Origin: Polyporus tsugae
Taxonomy: Eukaryota > Basidiomycota > Agaricomycetes > Polyporales > Polyporaceae
Length of the DNA: 17,500 nucleotides
Direction of reading: 5' to 3'
NCBI GenBank assembly: GCA_024305745.1
Contig: JAHRBS010000011.1
Coordinates: 1,047,501-1,065,000, forward strand
The notes under the pieces were generated by a model. It ran no database searches and was not told where the DNA came from. It saw nothing but the letters and a program-made list of their open reading frames with translations. The stretch's first letter is position 1. Every line of letters begins with the position of its first letter. A program made the position numbers and the translations under genes. Of the stretch, positions 7,901-16,673 are shown in pieces.

Positions 7901-10452
7901 CGGTGTCGTGCTCAGCGACGATCGCGGCTGCTGTCGCCTCCAACACCTCCGACTCCTCGTCCAACGGCGTGAGCATTATTTGTTGGGCGACGTAAGGGCT
8001 CAGCCCCGAGATGGGACGCCCCTCCCAGTCGACGGCGTCCAGGGTGCGGCGGATGGTGTGGCCGTTGAACATCTTGCGAAGCGCGACGGTGTACGAGGTC
8101 ATTTGCTTGACCTGCTCCTTCTTGGCCGGGAGGTCGATCTCGCCGTTGAGGATCCCCTGTACGAAGTCGCCGTCCTCGCGAGCGTTGCGGAACTCGATGT
8201 TGGACTTGCGCGCGGCGGCCATGAGCTTCTTCTTCATGTCGACCAAGAGTGTTTCCTCCTCGCAGGCGGGGATCCCGATACACCGGCCGATGTACACCAA
8301 GTCCTGTTAAAGGGCAGTCAGTATGGTCCCACAACCAGCATAAGAAACGTACTTACCAAGGGCGAGTTCGTGATGGGCGTCGCCGTCGCCGCGATGGTGC
8401 AGTGGGAGAGGAGGGAGAGCTCGTTCATCGTCGTCCAGTGGTGGCTGGGGTTGCGCATCTTGGCCGCCTCGTCGATGGTGGTGATGCCGAACTGGTAATC
8501 GTACAGCATCGACCTCATGGGCAGCGCGGAGTCACGTTCGGGCCGCTGGGGAGCGATCTTCTTCGTGTTCGTGAACCGCTGCGAACAATCGGACTCGGCG
8601 GCCTACAGACGTTAGCATGCATATTCAGAAGTTAATAAACAAAGCTGGGCTGCTTACCGTGTACGCGACGAGCAGAACCTTGTGGCTCAGCGTCTGCTTG
8701 TCGTCCTTGAGGTGGAACACTTCGTCCCAGATCGCCATCCTCCCGGACTGGGCCCACTGGTGCTTGTACGGGTAGATGTCGACAGAGCCGAACTTGACGT
8801 ACCGCTTGAACTCGAACATCCATTGGTCGAATAGCGGGACCGGGACGATGATGAGGTGGGGACGGTCGGGCAAGTTCCCGTCCGGCGTGTCGCACTTCAG
8901 GCCCTCTGTAATACACACTGTTAGTAAATGCAAGTAACGAGCAGAAAAGGCAAAGACTTACTGAATTGCGGGGGGAACCTTTTGTTCCTCTGGTAGTACG
9001 CGCGAAGCATCGGGTACATGACTATGGCGCCGACGATCTGGAGCGTCTTGCCGACGCCGACTTGGTCCATGAGGAGGAGGGGTTTGCCCTTGATGATGAG
9101 CTCGCACATCTTCGTGATCCCGACGAGCTGATGCCACCGGGGACCGAAAGCGAGCGCCTTGTCGGTGTTGACGAACTTAGCCCACTGCGTCGGGTCCCAG
9201 GGGTTGACCTCGCCACGCGGATCCTCGACCTCGTTGAACCCAGGGATCTGCTCGTTGTTCAGCCCAAGGCCGGCCCAAAGCTCCTGCGGGTCCTTGTCCT
9301 GGAGGTCCTCGACGCCCGTCAGCCAGTCCGAGAAGTCGAACTCGTCGGCAGCTTCGGCGACCGCGTCGAGGTAGTGTTCGGGGAGGTCGTCCATCGCTTG
9401 CTCGAGCTCGCACAGGACGATGTGCACCGTTGGCGTGTCCGCGAGGGCCTTGAGGGCCTTCAGGAGGCCGGCGGGAATGCCTGTAAATCAAACGCGTCAG
9501 TAACACAAATGTAAGAACAGTAACAAAAGGTGTTTACGGTCGTGCTTCGCCTCCTTGACTTTCGCCGCCACCTCGTACATCTGCTCGAGCCTGGTCTTCC
9601 ACGCAGCGACGAGCTCCACCATGGCCGCGTCGCCGAACAATTCCGACTTGGTGACCGTCCGCTTGATACGCTGGATGATCCGAGCGATCTCGGAGGGGGT
9701 GGGCACTGCGTCGGGGGACTCGAGTGCTACAAACAAAGGTCAGCCTGCAAGCTGCGAAATGGGACTTGGGGCTTACCTGCAACGTCCCGCGCCAACTTAT
9801 CCTCGCTCTTGACCGCGCCCGCACGCGCCCGCTTCCACGCCCGCCCCCTCGAGTCCCACGCCGAAACGATGAGACCCCCAACGACCGGCATGAGGGGGAT
9901 GTGGACGACCTGGATCGACCCCACCCCCGTGACGCAGTCGGGGCCGAACATCGCAAGGGCGAGGTTGGGGGCGACTACGTCACGGATACCGAGGTCCGTC
10001 GCATTCGGCCACTGTGCACATAAGTCAGTAAACCGTATAATAAACAACTACACTAAATAAACTACTTGGTCGCGCTTGAGGGCCTTGGGGACGTCGAACG
10101 TCTTGAAGCTGCAGGTATCGAGAGTCGAAGCGACCAACTCCGAGATCTCCCATTCCGCCCACTTGTCAGCCGCCCACTTCTTCACGATCACGCGCCCCTC
10201 CTGGTGCGCGTCGGTCCGCCCGCGAACAAACTGCAACCGTTTGGCGGACCCCACTTCCTCCAACCAGCGCCGATAAAAAACCTTTGCTAATTTGTATTCC
10301 TTTTTGTTCATGCCGGCCGTCTTGTAAGTCGCCTCTGGGCCGAACGGCATCGCGAGGAGGCCGGTACGGTCTTGCCAAACGTTCCACGTGAACGACTCCG
10401 GCGTGTCCGCGCAGATGGTGAGGAGGTGGCTGACGTTGTCGAGGGAGGGCAT
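4932..10452 (-). CDS. SNF2-family helicase/ATPase with long low-complexity tail, about 1484 aa, 11 exons
   Basis: Exons on the minus strand: 10452-10066, 10011-9777, 9726-9538, 9480-8962, 8905-8658, 8602-8357, 8303-7863, 7283-6978, 6922-6743, 6692-6509, 6451-4932. They total 4455 nt, exactly 1485 codons. Helicase motifs appear in order: Walker A (LLLMDQVGVGKT, about 405-416), Ia-like (PHLIIVPVPLFDQW), II as DEAA at 570-573, III (AATATPITN, about 600), IV (RIIVYVAF, about 840), V (LSNVGTMGLNL, about 898-908) and VI (QLIGRIWRHPQKK, 928-940). This order is that of SNF2 ATPases, nuclear proteins that translocate on DNA and remodel chromatin. After about residue 980 the tail is low complexity: acidic stretches, Lys-Pro and Glu-Pro repeats, a basic KAKRQKKKEKKERQ nuclear-localisation-like patch and a seven-fold GAGASGS repeat. 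The canonical DEAH is DEAA here. The start at MPSLDN is preferred because an ATG at 10524 lies only about 14 nt after the TATA box. Confidence 0.88.
5096..5242. repeat. 21-bp minisatellite, about 7 copies, in helicase tail
   Basis: Copies begin at 5096, 5117, 5138, 5159, 5180, 5201 and 5222; the first six are essentially identical and the last diverges after about 16 bases. On the minus strand each copy encodes the heptad GAGASGS. The unit length is a multiple of three, so copy-number change keeps the helicase frame. All three plus-strand frames are also open across it, giving spurious open frames. Confidence 0.95.
5904..6300. repeat. Imperfect coding repeats (about 170-180 bp) with hexanucleotide runs in helicase tail
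   Basis: The block around 'gtcagcgacg' recurs near 5904, 6081 and 6249. The first two lead into runs of the hexamer GGGCTT (about 5928-5967 and 6104-6136), which read as Lys-Pro dipeptides on the minus strand. Each module encodes an acidic stretch, a PAVVADE-like motif and an Ala/Lys/Pro stretch. A similar Glu-Pro run lies at about 5635-5685. The repeats are part of the helicase coding sequence. Confidence 0.8.
6923..6977 (-). other. GC-AG intron (intron 8) of the helicase gene
   Basis: The donor is AAG|GCAATT and the acceptor TTTCGCAG. The length of 55 nt matches its neighbours, and phase 0 joining restores TK|VLSFYG and motif V. The only GT donors nearby would give introns under 40 nt. All other introns of this gene are GT-AG. 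Confidence 0.7.
7284..7862 (-). repeat. Expanded 579-nt helicase intron carrying six 19-bp palindromes
   Basis: Donor GTAAGT (7862-7857) and acceptor CATCCAG (ending 7284) are phase 0 and join AEGH to AFYGRF. The other nine introns of the gene are 50-57 nt. Palindrome copies are at 7327-7345 (centre C), 7428-7446 (A), 7499-7517 (C), 7611-7629 (C), 7700-7718 (T) and 7771-7789 (A). Two copies begin TATCC instead of TGTCC. Inverted bases 7790-7798/7807-7815 (cttcgagac) add a hairpin beside the last copy. The sequence outside the outermost copies (about 73 nt on the donor side and 43 nt on the acceptor side) would by itself be close to an ordinary intron, so the motif-bearing middle looks inserted. 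Confidence 0.85.
7547..7580. repeat. 34-bp block shared with 10761-10794
   Basis: It matches 10761-10794 in direct orientation at 31 of 34 positions; the shared core is tctcgcggagatccacga. Here it lies between two palindromes in the expanded helicase intron. Confidence 0.8.
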
Positions 10453-10537
10453 GCTGTCGAGTTGGTGGGTGCTGGTGAGCTTGAAGGTGGTGGGGAGAAA
10501 GGGGGTTGGAGGGAGCGGGCGCATCGAACTCTGTCTG

Positions 10538-10544
10538 ATATATA
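10538..10544 (-). promoter_or_regulatory. TATA box of the helicase gene
   Basis: TATATAT on the minus strand, about 86 nt before the preferred ATG at 10452. A pyrimidine-rich stretch (CCTTTCTCCCCACC) lies between, typical of fungal core promoters. It is only about 14 nt before the in-frame ATG at 10524, which argues against that start. Confidence 0.6.
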
Positions 10545-11017
10545 CCGCCCAACATGAGGCGGCGGCGACCACAATGAGCCCTGGCCCGACCCTGAACACG
10601 CGGTGTCCTCAACGATCCCTCGAGGAAGTTGCATGGCCTTTTCGGGAAAAGAACCTCGTGGAGGTTGCAATTGACTTCCTAAATAGAAACCTCGACGTGA
10701 TGGCCGCGGACACAACGACCACATGCTCCGTGGCCTGCCTGTCACGTCCTCGGACTCCGAGTCTCGCGGAGATCCACGATACTCTGGGCGGTATGTTTCT
10801 TTGTACCCAACGCGGGTGCGGGGCTGCACTTGTTGATGGGCTTGTTATTTACTTCTAGGAGGTCAAGCAAAAGCACCTCTCTGGCAATCCATTCCCGGGC
10901 TGAGACAGCGCGTCCTGGACGGACACGCACAGTGGAAACTGGCATTCGCTGGTGCATGTCACCGTACCTCAGCTGACTGATGGCTTCACTCACCGCGCCG
11001 CACCGCGGGGCGAGATG
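10545..11017. other. Helicase upstream region with one decayed palindrome
   Basis: This lies between the helicase TATA box and the fold-back. It contains the 34-bp block shared with the helicase intron (10761-10794) and a half-decayed palindrome at 10907-10925, whose right half GGACGGACA is intact. No coding exon is supported. A CT/AG-rich segment lies at about 10610-10690. Confidence 0.5.
10761..10794. repeat. 34-bp block shared with 7547-7580
   Basis: Second copy of the block found inside the helicase intron, matching at 31 of 34 bases. It stands 113 bp from the nearest (decayed) palindrome. Confidence 0.8.
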
Positions 11018-11705
11018 AGTCTGTCCTGGACGGACACAGACAGAGGCGGGGATGTTCTGCCATAGTTCAACTGGCAAGACCGGCAAATGTGTCCGTCCTG
11101 GACGGACACATAGGGAGGGAGCCCTGCACTGTACTTTGCTCCAATGATCACATTTCAGGGAGCAGAACTGTCCGTCCTGGACGGACACATGGGGTGTGGG
11201 AGCTGTTCGGGCGCTCTCAGGCCTCACCGACTCTTTATCCGTCCTGGACGGACAAACTGGGCTTATGGCCTGCACTATATTTGACATATCATTTGCATTT
11301 GTTAATCCTCAGTCGCTGGGCATTTGTTGATCCCCTGTCAATGGCTAAGCCACGGAGCAACCTCCTTGGCCGAGCCATTGACAGAGGATCAGCAGCCTCT
11401 GGGGCCCAGCACTTGACAGAGGATTAACAAATGATATGTCAAATATAGTGCAGGCCATAAGCCCAGTTTGTCCGTCCAGGACGGATAAAGAGTCGGTGAG
11501 GCCTGAGAGCGCCCGAACAGCTCCCACACCCCATGTGTCCGTCCAGGACGGACAGTTCTGCTCCCTGAAATGTGATCATTGGAGCAAAGTACAGTGCAGG
11601 GCTCCCTCCCTATGTGTCCGTCCAGGACGGACACATTTGCCGGTCTTGCCAGTTGAACTATGGCAGAACGTCCCCGCCTCTGTCTGTGTCCGTCCAGGAC
11701 GGACG
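11018..11705. repeat. Fold-back element 3: 688-bp palindrome with eight mirrored 19-bp motifs
   Basis: The left arm 11018-11291 and right arm 11432-11705 are reverse complements, ungapped, with only a handful of differences. Motif centres pair exactly (positions sum to 22723): 11027/11696, 11099/11624, 11178/11545 and 11245/11478. Motif spans are 11018-11036, 11090-11108, 11169-11187, 11236-11254, 11469-11487, 11536-11554, 11615-11633 and 11687-11705. The inner 140 bp is also mostly palindromic, centred near 11361, apart from small indels (one is a duplicated 'catttg' in the left arm). Both ends lie in a motif copy. It sits between the 3' end of the 1028-aa gene and the helicase promoter. The two mirrored open frames it holds are by-products of the symmetry. 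Confidence 0.95.
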
Positions 11706-11803
11706 CGTCTCGACCGAGCCACGCGTGAAACGAACACTCGCAGCTGAGAATCAAACTACGCATATATTTGTATGAAACACGTTCGGTGTACTTTCACGAA
11801 ACA

Positions 11804-14800
11804 CTAAACATCACTGTACGCGTCGAAATCTACGAAACGGTCAGAGTTCACGCGGCGGCGCTTCGGGCCCCGTTCCTCGTCAGACGCGTCAAGTCCGTCG
11901 AAAAGGGCACACTCAACGAGCTCCGGGCTAGAAGGGAACATGAGTACGGGCGAGGGCGGCGGGCTCCAGTCGTCGTGACCGCGAGTGAGTCCGATGGAAA
12001 AGACATCCACCGGGGGCTCGCTCAGAGCCCGGCCCACTTCGACCCCACTGCTAGACTCCTCTTCTTCTTCGCGACGATAAGCGTTACCGCGGCCCGCCCC
12101 TCCGGCCTGACTGGCACTACTCCCCGCAACGCTCGGGGAACGTTCACGCTCGCGGGCATGCCCACCACCTGGGAGGCTGCGAATGCTGTCGAGGAGGGGA
12201 CCGACGCTGTGGGCGAGATCGAGGCGAGGCTCTCCGTGGGTCATGTTGATCGTTTGGAGGCGTTGGGCTAGCTCGACCCACGCGGCGTCTTCCTCGTCTT
12301 CCGGCTCGGCCTCCCGAGCGCGCGGGTTAGGCGCGCCGAGCAGAAAGACGGCGCGAGGATCGGGGCACTTGGCGCTGTTGACGACGATATGAACGGCTGG
12401 TTCGTCGTGCCCGGGAGGAAGGGCCCTCCAGCCTGCAGGGAGCGGATGCCAGGCCTTGCTCTTCCACATGCGATCCGAATAAGGATGCGGGAGCCAGGAC
12501 AGCCCTCGGAATAGAATCCAAAGCTCATCGCGGATAACCGTGGCGTCGTGGTCTGAGAGGCGGCCTATCTCGCCAATGTAGCTCGAGAAATAGCGGGCGT
12601 TGCGGAAGTTCTGAAGGCGATCGGAGAGAACAGTCCCTTTGGGCGGGAAGAACTTGTCGAAGACGAGTTCTCTCCATTGCTGCTCATTGCAAAGGCGCAG
12701 GTACGCGGCCTCGAAAGGAAGCTCGACAGCTCGGAAGAAGTCGTGGGTCACAGCCTCGCGCGCAGCTTGGCTCAGCTTGATGTACGAAGGCTTGTGCCGA
12801 TTCTTCTGGTTCGGGGAGCATTGGATGATGTCGGAAGGGAACTGGGCCCAGAGAAGAGAGAAGGCGCGATCCAAGGAAACTTCTTCGTCCTCCGGGTCGT
12901 CGAGGTTCTCGATGTCAGGGCCCGTCATTTGCATGGTGGGGATGCGCGCGACGCCGTGTTGAGTGAGGGTGAAATTGTGAAGGGTAAGCTGACCTCTGAC
13001 AGCCTGGATGGGGACGGTGGGCCGCCTGGTGTTGGTCCGGTCCTTGTGTGATCGACTGTAGATGGAGAGGCCAAAAGAACGCCCGCCGAAGGCCTTCGCG
13101 ATGTCGTGTAGGTTGGGCTTCTTGTAGAGGATAGCGAGTTCCTCCCGTTCTAACTGACGGACAGCGGCGAGACGGAAGACGCCATGAGTTTCGTCGCGCA
13201 CGAGACCGGCGATGAAGTAGAGGCCACGGTCGAGGGTGCAAGGGACGAGGTTGACGTTCTCGAACTCGGCATCCGCATAGTCTGCCTCGTAGGGGTGGAC
13301 GTGGGGATGGGTCCAAAACGCGCACTGCCTGCCAAGCTCCTCCTCGATCCTCTTCCCGGAAGGGCGGTAGATGACAGCGTTGAACATGTAGACGCAGACA
13401 GCACCCAACATGAGGCTGGGTGTCCAAGAACGAGCATCGGGAGGGGAGCTTGCCAACTCTTTGAAGAGCCGGTAGAGCGCCGATGCGCGGAAGAACTTGA
13501 AGTACCTTTATAAATGAACTATTAGAAAGCTTACAGGTAACCATAGACAGAGGACTTACCACCAGATGGCGGAGTCCACGGCGAGAATCGACTCCGTGAC
13601 GAGGTCGTCGGGGATGTCTGCGAGAGCCTGCTTGGCATACAAGAGGCCGACGCGGGCCTCCATACGAGCTGCACCGTTCTGGAGGACACCGGAACCCCCT
13701 GCGCAGTCGGCGAAGGTCTCTGCGACGGTGTCGACGTCGGAAAGGAACTTCTCGAAAGGGTTGGGCAAGAGGTCCTGCGCGGTGCGACGCCGATAGGTCC
13801 CTGCGTGCTGCTGATAGGTCGCTGACTTGTCGGTGGTGTAGACGTTGATATAGGAGACATGGTCAGCGCGCCCTTTCGTCCCCGTCTCGAGGCGGAAGCC
13901 GGACAATGCTGTGAGGTGTCCGCTGAGGTCCTCCTTGAAAGCTTTGCTGCGCTTCAAAGCGATGGCCTGGTCCTCTGAGATAGAGGGAAGCATGTGTCGA
14001 ATGAGCCGGGTGTGACTTTCGGTCAGCCATTGCATAACCCGGCCCTCAGCGTGAACTTCCAGGGCGACGTCGACAAACCAACGTGACTCCAACTCCTCGT
14101 CGGGAATAAGCTGCTGGTCGATGGGGTCCAAGACCGCTGCAAGGGCCTCACTGCGAGCCCACCAATCCTGGGGGTTGTGAGCGCTGGAAGCCTTCACGCC
14201 TTTGGCCTCGATCTCGAAGAAGGCATCCGCGAAGCTCTCGTCGAGCTGGGCCAGGCGATCGAGGAGCTCGCGCGCGAAGGCCTCAAGAAAGACCTGGGTG
14301 ATGTCCTTGGTAAGGGCGCCGAGCTGGCCAGTGCGGCTCCGAACGAGACGAGTGACGTGACTGAAATTCACCGGCCACTGGACTGCGAGTTCGGGGGCGA
14401 CAGCCCCGAGGGCGGGACGGATGGCATCATCGTAGATGGAGGCCAAGACCTCGTTACTAAGCGTGGGAGGGACGTGCGGGTCGTATCGCTTTGGGAAGAA
14501 GAGACGACCCTGGTGGCGGGTCCTGAACTTGAAGCAAAGGCAGTTCGGAATTTTGTGAAGCGGGACCTGAAGGGTGGCGTTCTGAATAACAGAGTGGGTG
14601 AGAGTGGTGACGATTGATGTAGGTTATTTACTTACATTTCTGGTGATAGGCCACTTGATGTGGACGGAAGTGGTAAGGGTCTCGGAGAAAGGGGGAAACA
14701 AGTGCCAGGTGATAGACTTGCTGAATGGAAGGAGACGAGTGAGACCGATAACAGAGTCAAAGTCGCCAAGAATGGTGTAACATTCGGGAAACTCGCATTC

Positions 14801-14998
14801 GTAACGGGGATTAATGAAAAGACGGCGTTGGTTGGTGTTCGCATTGGGGCGGGTTATGGGTGCGCGACCCGCGAGGACTAGGTTGACGAAACGGTCGATG
14901 TTCTCGTCGTTACAGTACTGTTCAGCGAGTTGTACGAACTCCGTAAGGCCGATGGTTCGAGGAGGGAGAGGCTCATCAGGGAACAGCGGTGGCGCCAT
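11804..14998 (-). CDS. Unrecognised large protein, about 1028 aa, three exons
   Basis: I do not recognise the family. Exons on the minus strand are 14998-14636, 14581-13560 and 13505-11804. The introns are 54 nt each: 14635-14582 (GTAAGT...TTCAG, phase 0) and 13559-13506 (GTAAGT...TAAAG, phase 2). The joined length is 3087 nt, exactly 1029 codons. The start MAPPLFPDEP has a good context (AACCATGG) and a TATA box 39 nt upstream. The first 750 residues look globular, mixed alpha/beta with Trp and aromatic residues throughout. No signal peptide, membrane segment or catalytic motif is evident. The last 250 residues are disordered: acidic stretches, REREREP/Ser-rich parts, a run of five Glu (REEEEESSSG) and a basic nuclear-localisation-like GPKRRRVNSDR near the C-terminus. 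This suggests a nuclear protein. It lies upstream of the helicase on the same strand, separated by fold-back 3; no shared function can be claimed. Confidence 0.85.
13506..13559 (-). other. 54-nt intron 2 of the 1028-aa gene
   Basis: Donor GTAAGT, branch-like CTAATA, acceptor TTTATAAAG. Phase 2 joining gives TG|G (Trp) and restores the frame into the last exon (WYFKFFRAS). Confidence 0.8.
14582..14635 (-). other. 54-nt intron 1 of the 1028-aa gene
   Basis: Donor GTAAGT, acceptor TTATTCAG, phase 0. It joins WPITRN to NATLQV. Confidence 0.8.
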
Positions 14999-15029
14999 GG
15001 TTGCAGATCGACTTGCACGGAGCGATGTG

Positions 15030-15037
15030 ATTTTATA
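15030..15037 (-). promoter_or_regulatory. TATA box of the 1028-aa gene
   Basis: TATAAAAT on the minus strand, 39 nt before the ATG at 14998. It is the best TATA match in the window. Confidence 0.7.
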
Positions 15038-15063
15038 CCGAGGCCTGCACTGGGATACAGACC

Positions 15064-15082
15064 TGTCCGTCCTGGACGGACA
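15064..15082. repeat. 19-bp palindrome in the promoter of the 1028-aa gene
   Basis: A perfect copy with central T, 26 bp upstream of the TATA box. It is isolated: the next copy is 239 bp away and no fold-back arm surrounds it. Confidence 0.9.
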
Positions 15083-15303
15083 CGGAGGACAGGTCACCTG
15101 TCGACTTTGCGGGTGGGTGCCCGCTGGGCCGCTGGGCCCCGACACGCGGTGACGAGAGGCTCGTCGTTGCGACTGGAGTGATACAATAGGTGGAATACAG
15201 TGTCCGTTGCTAAGGCGGCCTCGAGGACTCAACATGTGTCGAATTCAGGACCAATGTGCAACATGAGGACGATGGGCCGCGAGCGGGAAACAGTTGAACC
15301 TCC

Positions 15304-15687
15304 CTGGGCGGTGGCGGATGTGTCCGTCCAGGACGGACAGCTGCGGTGGGACGCACGCACTTTGCCTCGTGTCTGCCGCGTTGAACGTAAGCTTAGAGGT
15401 ATCTATCACACGAGGACAATACTCAACGGTGGATAAATGTTCAACAGTCGGGGACAGTGCCCGACGTTACCGTCCAGGACGTACACCACGCTGTACTGGG
15501 CGGTGGCGGATGTGTCCGTCCTGGACGGACAGCTGCGGTGGGACGCACGCACTTTGCCTCGTGTCTGCCGCGTTGAACATAAGCTTAGAGGTATCTATCA
15601 CACGAGGACAATACTCAACGGTGGATAAATGTTCAACAGTCGGGGACAGTGCCCGATGTTACCGTCCAGGACGTACACCACGCTGTA
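15304..15687. repeat. Tandem duplication, 2 x 192 bp, each with one good and one decayed palindrome
   Basis: Unit 1 is 15304-15495 and unit 2 is 15496-15687, with only a few differences. Good copies are at 15321-15339 (centre A) and 15513-15531 (centre T). Decayed copies are at 15467-15485 and 15659-15677 (TTACCGTCCAGGACGTACA), identical in both units, so the decay predates the duplication. The one-base centre difference between the two good copies arose after it. Because 192 is a multiple of three, a repetitive open frame runs through, but I do not regard it as a gene. Confidence 0.95.
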
Positions 15688-15959
15688 CAGATATGCCTCA
15701 TGGCCAGACCCTCAGTTACACATGAGAGTCCGAGGAGCCTAGAAACTTGACGACAGCGGGAGCTTATGACACTCCTCTTCGCCTAAAAACACGTTGAACA
15801 AGGGCATTATTATTACTCATCTAGTGGGGCAGACAAACACGGTAGCGTCCTCGCTACTGCCATCTCCCCTTGTCCTGTCCAATGCCATGATACTTGCCGA
15901 ATTCCCTTGGTGCCGCCAGCACTCGAGGGTGCACTCGTGGACGAGAATGGACGGGATAC
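15688..15959. other. Region with no recognised feature
   Basis: No supported exon, palindrome or RNA gene. The open frames crossing it are short and lack fungal-gene composition. Confidence 0.35.
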
Positions 15960-16150
15960 CACCTAGCTTTTGGGGCAGATGTGAAAATTCGATATTTGCC
16001 AACGTGTCGAGACCAACATCAACAACGCAATTGCACCACCTCAGTCACCTTCCAGCGTTGCAGGCAAGAACCGGATCCCCAGGGACCTCGCAACTTCGAA
16101 GACGCTGAGCGTCTCATCGGTCGCAAGTTCCGAAAGCCAAGGCAATACCG
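15960..16150 (+). pseudogene. Probable decayed Hsp70 N-terminal fragment
   Basis: One plus frame reads DAERLIGRKF at 16101-16130, very close to the conserved Hsp70 ATPase-domain segment D-A-K-R-L-I-G-R-K-F. In the same frame, QQRNCTTSVTF at about 16014-16046 resembles the phosphate-binding GNRTTPS-VAF segment. An adjacent frame reads GRCENSIFAN just upstream, resembling RVEIIAN. The order agrees with Hsp70 residues about 25-80, but the segments lie in two frames and the intervening residues are shortened. No start and no downstream domain were found. This is recognition by eye from known family motifs; an active gene is excluded by the shifts. Confidence 0.45.
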
Positions 16151-16232
16151 GGTGATTTTACGGGTTGGGTAGTGGTGGCTACTGGGCAACACAGCGAAGA
16201 GAGACCGATCAATTCATGTGGGGCGCAGCGAA

Positions 16233-16251
16233 CGTCCGTCCTGGACGGATG
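16233..16251. repeat. 19-bp palindrome, slightly decayed
   Basis: CGTCCGTCCTGGACGGATG: core intact, outer bases changed. Single copy just before a CT-rich stretch (16275-16385). Confidence 0.75.
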
Positions 16252-16422
16252 GTTCTCGTTTCGGTGAGTAGGTGTGTCCGCCCCTACCTCCTGAGTTACT
16301 ACTTACTCCTTCACCTTGCCCCTATCGTCTCCTCCGGCCCTCTCAACATCCCTTCCTCTGCCCCCTCCGGCGCCTTCACTGCCTACGTTCTCGCTGAATT
16401 AGGGAGCCTGGGTTGAACGCTC

Positions 16423-16493
16423 ATGAACGACTCGAGCTTGAACTTCGAGCGGGACTTCGCGGCGTGGTTTGACCCCGAGAACGCGAACGCATT
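16423..16493 (+). CDS. Orphan first-exon-like segment, unrecognised (partial)
   Basis: The frame starts at an ATG at 16423 and reads MNDSSLNFERDFAAW then FDPENANA, with strongly protein-like composition, up to a perfect donor GTAAGG at 16494. Unspliced, the next codon is TAA. A CT-rich stretch (16275-16385) lies upstream, as in fungal promoters. I could not find a convincing second exon; the sequence after the donor holds palindromes at 16591 and 16655. It could be the first exon of a gene whose intron was invaded, or a relic. Confidence 0.35.
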
Positions 16494-16590
16494 GTAAGGG
16501 GTGTCCGCACCCTGGGAATGGGAATTCGATGCCGCTCTTTGCTTGTTCCTTCCATGCGGTGATCTTCCTTTCCGGCGCACATGCCCCGAG

Positions 16591-16673
16591 TGTCCGTCCT
16601 GGACGGACAAGGCGGTGAGTGTGCCCGTGGCGGCAATTGGCCTGGGGCCCCCGGTGTCCGTCCTGGACGGACA
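16591..16673. repeat. Pair of perfect 19-bp palindromes
   Basis: Perfect copies with central T at 16591-16609 and 16655-16673, starting 64 bp apart. They lie downstream of the GTAAGG donor of the orphan exon. Confidence 0.9.

Noticed and set aside
10522..10524. Upstream in-frame ATG (MRPLPPTP) as start of the helicase
   Set aside because: It lies only about 14 nt after the TATA box, so it would precede the expected transcription start. It remains possible if another promoter is used.
11089..11763. Two mirrored open frames encoding the same peptide on opposite strands
   Set aside because: They arise from the fold-back symmetry and the motif's lack of stops; no fungal start context or splice structure was seen.
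15294..15725. Repetitive 143-residue open frame on the plus strand
   Set aside because: It is the 192-bp tandem repeat read in a frame kept open by a period divisible by three; composition is not that of a gene.
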